Virus record (IMG/VR): IMGVR_UViG_3300045107_000863
Coordinates: 1-64,000 of that record
Source of the DNA: a virus
Strand: one strand, 5' to 3'
DNA length: 64,000 nucleotides
Position 1 is the stretch's first letter. Each line of letters starts with the position of its first letter. The notes under the pieces were generated by a model that saw only the letters and a program-made list of their open reading frames with translations, had not been told where the DNA came from and did no database searches. Shown piece after piece: positions 59,526-64,000 of the stretch. A program made the position numbers and the translations under genes.

Positions 59526-60361
59526 GAGGTCACCACGTCGAAGGCGTCGAGCAGGGACGGCTGGGTTCCGAGCGGACGGTTGGACCACAGCACTTCGGTA
59601 CGGTTGGCCCACACCTCCCCCTGGCCGGTGCCGGCGGCGATCGTGTGGCGGTCCCAGCCGGGGTAGAGCTCACGGTCGTACAGCTCGCTGGCGTACCCGG
59701 ACAGCACCACGGCGGACTTGCACGCGTGGAGCGCGGCGGCCAGGTCGCGGTGGTCGGCCTCGGCGCGCATCTCGTGGTGGTAGCCGTCCCACGACCGGCA
59801 CCTGGTGGTGCCGAGGTACGGCGGGTCGACGTAGAGCAGCACGTCCGGGTCGACGCCGTACTTGGCGATCAGGTCGAGGGCGGGCATGGACTCCAGCGAC
59901 ACCCCGGCGATGCGTTCGGCGGTCTGGTGGATGCGGCTGACGTACGCGTCGAGGTAGTCGGGCAGCGAGGTGACGGGGGTGGCGGCGGTCTTGACGTTGT
60001 GCCGCCACCCGGTGCGCCTGCGGGCACCGGCGCGGCCCTGGGTGAGTTGGACGAAGACGCGGCGAGCCACCTCGAGGTCGGGGCCGGTGAGGTCGTAGGA
60101 CGCCTGGTGCTCGGCGCGGCTGTGCGGGGTGAGCGCGCAGACCCTGGCCAGCTCGGCGGGCTGGTCGCGCAGGACACGCCAGAACGTCATGAGCGCACCG
60201 TCGATGTCGTTGACGGTCTCGTGGCCGCTGGGGGTCTTGGCGAGGAGCACGGCGAGGCTGCCGCAGTAGGGCTCGACGTAGTGGTTGTGCGGGGGGAACA
60301 GCGCGGCGATGGCGGGGCCGACGGTGATCTTCCCGCCGAAGTACGGGATGGGTGGCTTCAC
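59522..60361 (-). CDS. DNA adenine methyltransferase (Dam/D12 type)
   Basis: 279 residues. FGGK at 8-11 (SAM binding), YVEPYCGSLAV, and DPPY at 179-182 (catalytic) give a complete D12-class N6-adenine methylase. It probably protects the phage genome from host restriction or sets methylation-based control. Stand-alone, no endonuclease beside it. Confidence 0.9.
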   Translation of the reverse strand: MKPPIPYFGGKITVGPAIAALFPPHNHYVEPYCGSLAVLLAKTPSGHETVNDIDGALMTFWRVLRDQPAELARVCALTPHSRAEHQASYDLTGPDLEVARRVFVQLTQGRAGARRRTGWRHNVKTAATPVTSLPDYLDAYVSRIHQTAERIAGVSLESMPALDLIAKYGVDPDVLLYVDPPYLGTTRCRSWDGYHHEMRAEADHRDLAAALHACKSAVVLSGYASELYDRELYPGWDRHTIAAGTGQGEVWANRTEVLWSNRPLGTQPSLLDAFDVVTS

Positions 60362-60534
60362 GACAGTTCACCGCCGAGATGGGCGACCGCCGCGATCAGC
60401 CCGACGACGATGAGGAACACCACGGCGCCGACGACCCGGTTCCACAGTCGGTCGCGGCGGGCCTCACGCTCGTCGGCTGCCCGCTGTTCGGTCTCCCGCC
60501 ACGACGGGATCTCGTCCTGCCAGTCGACGCTCAC
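60358..60534 (-). CDS. 58-residue membrane protein
   Basis: Charged N-terminus (WQDEIPSWRETEQRAADEREARRDRLW), then one hydrophobic segment AVVFLIVVGLIAAVAHLG. GTGA overlap upstream. Confidence 0.55.
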   Translation of the reverse strand: MSVDWQDEIPSWRETEQRAADEREARRDRLWNRVVGAVVFLIVVGLIAAVAHLGGELS

Positions 60535-60797
60535 CGGACCACCTCCCCGGCGGCGGCGATCCGCCGATGCCCGGCAAGGTCGACGCACACCGCCGGCGGC
60601 TGTCCGCACAGTTGGCAGGCGGTGACCGGGGGGCAGCCGGGGCAGCCCTGCACCGGGGAGGGGTGGGCGAGGGTGTGGGCGTCAGGGCTGACGGTGTCGG
60701 CCCAGTAGGCGATCGCGGCGAACGTGTCCGGGTCGGTCCACGCCTCGTAGGTGGGGGACGGCAGCAGCCGCACGCCGGTCACGGTCGGGGCGCTCAC
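60531..60797 (-). CDS. Small hypothetical protein with cysteines
   Basis: 88 residues from GTG 60797; CPGCPPVTACQLCG near the middle. Repeated short N-terminus MSAPT shared with neighbours. Not recognised. Confidence 0.5.
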   Translation of the reverse strand: MSAPTVTGVRLLPSPTYEAWTDPDTFAAIAYWADTVSPDAHTLAHPSPVQGCPGCPPVTACQLCGQPPAVCVDLAGHRRIAAAGEVVR

Positions 60798-61051
60798 CGG
60801 GGCTCACCGTCCTCGGGGAGTGCGAAGCGGACCGAGTTGAGGGCGGCAAGAGCGGCACCGCGGTGGTACGCCTCGGCGCCCCCGCGAACGATCTCCCGCA
60901 GGACGTGGGTGTTTACCTTCCCGGCGTTCAGGTCGGCGCGCGCCTGCTCCAGGTACCTGGCGATGTCGGCCAGCTCACGTTCGAGGTTCTCGCGGTGGCG
61001 TTCCACCTCGCTGTCCCAGCCACGGCGAATGAGGTCGTTGGGCAGGCTCAT
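60794..61051 (-). CDS. Small helical protein
   Basis: 85 residues, charged helices (WDSEVERHRENLERELADIARYLEQ). ATGA/GTGA overlap. Not recognised. Confidence 0.5.
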   Translation of the reverse strand: MSLPNDLIRRGWDSEVERHRENLERELADIARYLEQARADLNAGKVNTHVLREIVRGGAEAYHRGAALAALNSVRFALPEDGEPR

Positions 61052-61317
61052 CGCGCACCGCCGTCGGCGTCGCGGACCAGCCGGTATCCGGTGCTGGTCG
61101 GGCGGAACCGGTCGAGCCGGATGCGAGTGCGGCGACCAGCTTCCGCCTTCTGCTGTGCCTCGTGTCCCCGGGCGGGTCGGCCACGCTGATCGACCAGCTC
61201 CACAACGGCGTGCGTGCGGCCGACCTCCACGACGCGGACCCTCCGGCCCTCGGCGCGCTTGTCGTTGTCAGCCCACACCTGCCCGACCCGCACAGGGGGA
61301 ATGGTCGGGGCGCTCAC
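61048..61317 (-). CDS. Small hypothetical protein
   Basis: 89 residues from GTG 61317, basic, beta-rich SH3-like pattern (VRVGQVWADNDKRAEGRRVRV). Confidence 0.5.
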   Translation of the reverse strand: MSAPTIPPVRVGQVWADNDKRAEGRRVRVVEVGRTHAVVELVDQRGRPARGHEAQQKAEAGRRTRIRLDRFRPTSTGYRLVRDADGGAR

Positions 61318-61589
61318 CGCATGCCCCCGACCGAACCGGTGGCGAACTCGGCGACCATGCGCTCGTTGCGCAGCCGCTCCCAGCCCTTCGCCTCCAACGT
61401 GAGAGGGCCGGCGGACTCCAGGAGACGGCCGGGCGTCGCGGACGCGCCGCCGGCAACGCGGTGGAGCGCGCACCGCACCTCGTCGTTGGCCTCCCAGGTC
61501 TGGGTGACCCACTCGACGCCGTGGCGGTCGACCCACACGTCGCCGTCGAGCGGCGGCCAGTGCGCGGGAAGGATGGTGGGGGCGCTCAT
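61314..61589 (-). CDS. Small hypothetical protein
   Basis: 91 residues with DVWVDRHGVEWVTQTW and a conserved-looking C-terminus (GWERLRNERM). ATGA overlap. Not recognised. Confidence 0.5.
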   Translation of the reverse strand: MSAPTILPAHWPPLDGDVWVDRHGVEWVTQTWEANDEVRCALHRVAGGASATPGRLLESAGPLTLEAKGWERLRNERMVAEFATGSVGGMR

Positions 61590-62209
61590 CGGGCCTCACC
61601 GCCCTCAGCGGCGATGTGCGCGGCGATCACCGGGGCGACGGTGGTCCTGAACCACGCCGACGCCTCGAAACCGCCGGACGCCAGCCCGATCAGCGACTCG
61701 TAGCCCTCGTGAACCTCGCCGGTGAACTCGTTGCGCCACTTCCAGGCGATCCCACTAGCGTCGAGCCACAGGCCGAGCTCGGCGACGAGCCGGGCGTGCA
61801 GGTCGCCGCAGCCCATCCCCTCGGAGTCCCGGTAGCCGTACGCCGTGTCGATGGACACCTCCAGCCAACAGGGCTGGTCGTGCTCGGTCCGGTTGCACTG
61901 CGGCTCGTCGGCCTCGTAGAACTTCGAGCCGGGGATGTTGCAGGTCCACTCGTCGTGCTGTGCCGACTCCTCGGCGGTGCGGTAGGCAGCACCGGGGCGG
62001 TAGGCAGCACCGGGGCGGTAGTAGACCATCAGCCAGCCGGGCAGGTTCTGCATCGGTTCGTTCGAGATGCACTCGCCGCTGTCCGACCACTTCTGCTGCT
62101 TGGGCCCACGGCGATCCTCGTCGTACTGGCCGAGCAGACGCTGGCACTCGGTGAACACCTCGCGGTGGTCAACCTCGCCGAGCACGTAGATGCGGGTGTC
62201 GAGCGTCAT
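61586..62209 (-). CDS. Hypothetical protein with duplicated hexapeptide
   Basis: 207 residues. RIYVLGEVDHREVFTECQRLLG, then a tandem RPGAAY repeat encoded by an exact 18-bp duplication, then NIPGSKFYEADEP and IDTAYGYRDSEGMGCGDLHARLVAELGLWLD. Common in actinobacterial phages, role unknown. Confidence 0.6.
   Translation of the reverse strand: MTLDTRIYVLGEVDHREVFTECQRLLGQYDEDRRGPKQQKWSDSGECISNEPMQNLPGWLMVYYRPGAAYRPGAAYRTAEESAQHDEWTCNIPGSKFYEADEPQCNRTEHDQPCWLEVSIDTAYGYRDSEGMGCGDLHARLVAELGLWLDASGIAWKWRNEFTGEVHEGYESLIGLASGGFEASAWFRTTVAPVIAAHIAAEGGEAR
61979..62014 (-). repeat. 18-bp tandem duplication
   Basis: Two identical copies (61979-61996 and 61997-62014), followed by a partial third (GCGGTA). 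It keeps the frame and duplicates RPGAAY. Confidence 0.9.
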
Positions 62210-62526
62210 GCCGCCACCCCGCACACCGCGGCGACCGCGCCAGCGGCCCGTCGGGTCTCCGCCGCCGGGGCGGCCTGGTCAATGGGGATGACGCCGAACG
62301 CCCGCAGCAGATCCGCGCACGCCCGCTGCGCCGCCACGGGGTCGACCATCGGGCCGGCCGGGATCTTCCCCGCACTCCACAGACCGAGGTACGTCTCACC
62401 CATCAGGTCCAGCGCCGAGTAGGTCGGCACCGTCGGGTTCGGGTTGGGGTTCGGGAACGGGTTGTCCCGGGTGGGCTGCGGCCCGCGCGGCTCGTCTCCG
62501 CTGCCGCTAGGATTCGGATTGGTCAT
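62206..62526 (-). CDS. Small hypothetical protein with PNPN repeat
   Basis: 106 residues. A low-complexity N-terminus (NPFPNPNPNPTVP) precedes a helical domain (MGETYLGLWSAGKIP, CADLLRAFGVIP). First gene of the block after a hairpin. Confidence 0.5.
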   Translation of the reverse strand: MTNPNPSGSGDEPRGPQPTRDNPFPNPNPNPTVPTYSALDLMGETYLGLWSAGKIPAGPMVDPVAAQRACADLLRAFGVIPIDQAAPAAETRRAAGAVAAVCGVAA

Positions 62527-62572
62527 CGTTCCGACCTCTCTCAGGGCTTGTCGGTGCGGTGGTTTCTCTGGG

Positions 62573-62603
62573 AGCGCTCGACCGCCGTGAACGGTCGGGC
62601 GCT
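62573..62603 (-). terminator. Hairpin after the regulator genes
   Basis: 12-base arms with one mismatch (62573-62584 and 62592-62603), loop of 7, between the HTH gene stop (62614) and the next start (62526). Confidence 0.55.
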
Positions 62604-62613
62604 TTCGTGTTGC

Positions 62614-62925
62614 TCAGGCGACTCGCTTGATGCCGCCGCGTGTCTGCGTCTGCGCGTTGTAGGCGCGCGCCGCCGCCAACTCGTCGGCCTCCCGCTCCGC
62701 CGCCGACGGCTCCTCGCCGGAGCCCTCGCGGCGGTAGCGCTCCAGGAGCGCGTCGAGCTGCTCGTGGGTGAAGCCGATCGCTCCCTTGCGGTTGATGTGG
62801 TCGAGGACGCCGGCGTGGCAGTCGTCCTTGAGGGACCGCTCCGTCCACGGGGTGCGCTTGGCGACCTCGGCGACGGAAACGATCCACATGTCGGCCCACT
62901 CTTCGGGCCACCCGCCGGGCTTCAC
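62614..62925 (-). CDS. Small HTH protein, excisionase candidate
   Basis: 103 residues from GTG 62925. WIVSVAEVAKRTPWTERSLKDDCHAGVLDHI is a MerR/excisionase-type winged helix. The remainder is charged. Next to the switch genes, close to the integrase, it is the best local candidate for an excisionase. GTGA overlap. Confidence 0.55.
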   Translation of the reverse strand: MKPGGWPEEWADMWIVSVAEVAKRTPWTERSLKDDCHAGVLDHINRKGAIGFTHEQLDALLERYRREGSGEEPSAAEREADELAAARAYNAQTQTRGGIKRVA

Positions 62926-63212
62926 GCGACTTCCACCAGGTCGGCGCCGGCCGCGCTGCGGTCGATGTCGCTCACCCACTGGCGCAGCTCGCGGCCCTGC
63001 CGGATGTGGGTGGGGCGGATGCCGAGGGCGCGGGCCCAGGCGTCGAGGAAGCGGGGGGATGCCTGGCGGTGGCCGAGTTCGGCGTTGTTGAGGGCGGTGA
63101 CGCTGACGTCGTGGCCCTGGGCGCGGATTTCGTCGGCGAGTTGTTCGAGGGTCAGCCCGCGCCACTCGCGGAGCGCCCGGAGGCTGACTTGCGGGGGGAT
63201 CGGCTGTGACAT
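62922..63212 (-). CDS. XRE-family regulator of the leftward switch
   Basis: 96 residues. LRALREWRGLTLEQLADEIRAQGHDVSVTALNNAELGH is an XRE HTH. ATG 63212 lies inside the first TAGCGCTA operator, so its mRNA may be leaderless; a TTG at 63230 would add six residues. Divergent from the larger repressor: Cro-like role is likely. Confidence 0.7.
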   Translation of the reverse strand: MSQPIPPQVSLRALREWRGLTLEQLADEIRAQGHDVSVTALNNAELGHRQASPRFLDAWARALGIRPTHIRQGRELRQWVSDIDRSAAGADLVEVA

Positions 63213-63239
63213 AGCGCTAGCTTGCGCCAACTAGCGCTA
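63212..63239. promoter_or_regulatory. Two TAGCGCTA operators
   Basis: TAGCGCTA at 63212-63219 and again at 63232-63239, each self-complementary, centres 20 bases (two helix turns) apart, directly at the start of the small XRE gene. Divergent regulator genes on both sides make them likely repressor sites. Confidence 0.7.
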
Positions 63240-63368
63240 GAAAGCAAGTGAAAGGTGATGCTGGTGGGTCCACCGATCGGGTGAGCCTCGCCGACCGTTT
63301 GTTTGGTGGGATGACCCTGCGTGGTGAGATACTCACGACGATAAATCGGAGGCTGGGGAGCAACCGTG

Positions 63369-63866
63369 ATGACCGCAGTACGCGCGAAGCCCGCCACGGG
63401 CTGGACCTTTCAGAACCTTTCAGCAAAGATGGCGCAGGTGACGGCGAGTGAACCCGACTGGCAACGCCTCGGCACCTACGTATCCCGCCGACGCGACGAA
63501 CTCGGCCTAACCCAATCCCAAGTACAAGCCCGCGGCGGACCCTCCGTCGCCACCATCCGCAACATCGAAACCGCCATCAAAGACAACTACCGCGACAGCA
63601 ACCTCCGCGCCCTCGAACGCGTCCTCAACTGGCCCACCGGCGCCATCGACCGCATCCTCACCGGCGGCGAACCCCACGACAGCGCGACCACACACGCCGG
63701 CGACGACCAGTTCAACGCCGCCGTCGCCCTGCTACGCGCCATCCGGGACAACCCCAACCGGTCCCGACACCTACGCGCCATGGCCGCCGCCCAGCTCGAC
63801 CAACTCGCCGCGCTCCGCGAAGCCGACGAAGCCGAAGCCGAACAAGGCCGAACCGCCGCGTCCTAA
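63369..63866 (+). CDS. XRE-family repressor
   Basis: 165 residues from ATG 63369 (GTG 63366 possible), with GGGGAG upstream. LGTYVSRRRDELGLTQSQVQARGGPSVATIRNIE is an XRE HTH; the C-terminal half is helical (FNAAVALLRAIRDN, HLRAMAAAQLDQLAALREADE). No LexA-type peptidase domain is visible. Position suggests the phage immunity repressor. It converges with the integrase gene and their stops overlap. Confidence 0.75.
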   Translation: MTAVRAKPATGWTFQNLSAKMAQVTASEPDWQRLGTYVSRRRDELGLTQSQVQARGGPSVATIRNIETAIKDNYRDSNLRALERVLNWPTGAIDRILTGGEPHDSATTHAGDDQFNAAVALLRAIRDNPNRSRHLRAMAAAQLDQLAALREADEAEAEQGRTAAS

Positions 63867-64000
63867 CCCACCTCGTCGTCAGCCGCCAGCAGCAACTTCT
63901 CCACGCTGTCCAGACGATCCGAGTCATCGCCCTCCCAAAGGTGGCCGTAGATATCCATCGTGATCTGGTAGTTCGCGTGCCCCACCCGAAGCTGCACCCG
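63863..64000 (-). CDS. int: Tyrosine integrase, C-terminal fragment (window edge)
   Basis: The last 45 codons are visible. VGHANYQITMDIYGHLWEG contains the family's H and catalytic tyrosine (TMDIYGHL). The gene continues beyond 64000. This marks the phage as temperate with site-specific integration. The attachment site should be near but is outside or not recognisable here. Confidence 0.85.
   Translation of the reverse strand, partial: RVQLRVGHANYQITMDIYGHLWEGDDSDRLDSVEKLLLAADDEVG

Noticed and set aside
62440-62470. GGGTTCGGGTTGGGGTTCGGG repeats as regulatory repeats
   Set aside because: They encode PNPNPNP within a coding frame, a common low-complexity protein segment.
1-64000. tRNA genes, CRISPR arrays or attachment core repeats
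   Set aside because: None could be recognised by eye on either strand; a covariance search and a comparison with host tRNA 3' ends would be needed to exclude them.

Overview
The window is most of the genome of a temperate, tailed (siphovirus-type) phage or prophage of a high-GC actinobacterium. The GC content is very high, GTG starts are common, and the gene families are those of actinobacterial phages. A Micromonosporaceae or Streptomyces-like host is plausible, but the host cannot be fixed from these bases. No tRNA, rRNA or CRISPR array was seen, and no attachment site or clear host flank could be identified.

Layout, reading leftward because almost every gene is on the minus strand. At the right edge lie the last 45 codons of a tyrosine integrase, a convergent XRE-type repressor on the plus strand, a small divergent XRE regulator with two TAGCGCTA palindromes at its start, and a MerR/excisionase-like HTH protein: an immunity/integration switch. 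From 62.5 to 53.6 kb runs a tightly overlapping leftward block of small early proteins. It includes a Dam-type methylase, a sigma-like protein, a nucleotidyltransferase-fold protein, a PAPS-reductase-like ATP-pyrophosphatase and an HNH protein. At 53.2-53.5 kb an orphan Phd/YefM antitoxin-like gene faces right, and the intergenic region carries three GTAC-core sites, two of them TGTACA. From 53.2 to 36 kb is a second leftward block for DNA metabolism: RecB-like nuclease, phiC31 gp3-like protein, DEDDh exonuclease, RuvC-like resolvase, DUF5131 protein, ParB-HTH protein, cytosine methylase, SSB, clamp-like protein, DnaB helicase and a putative helicase loader, with two HNH genes among them.

From 36 to 14 kb are packaging and head genes: putative small terminase, large terminase with an intein in its P-loop, portal, MuF-like protein, a prohead protease with a nested scaffold, cement protein, major capsid protein, connector and completion proteins, and a lectin-like protein with a 20-residue repeat. 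From 16 to 4.3 kb are tail genes: tail tube, G/GT chaperones with a CCCTTTC -1 frameshift site, a 1295-residue tape measure, distal tail protein, Gp37-like tail protein, and a tail protein with a glycoside-hydrolase-like core. From 4.3 to 0.6 kb is lysis: a GH25 endolysin followed by five small membrane proteins and a truncated nuclease-like gene. Two small plus-strand genes, separated by hairpin terminators, occupy the left edge.

Mobile DNA within the phage: an IS200/IS605 element with TnpA and TnpB that has split a phage gene, an intein with a LAGLIDADG endonuclease, and four HNH endonuclease genes. The genes are packed with ATGA, GTGA or TGATG overlaps, which implies long, translationally coupled transcripts.
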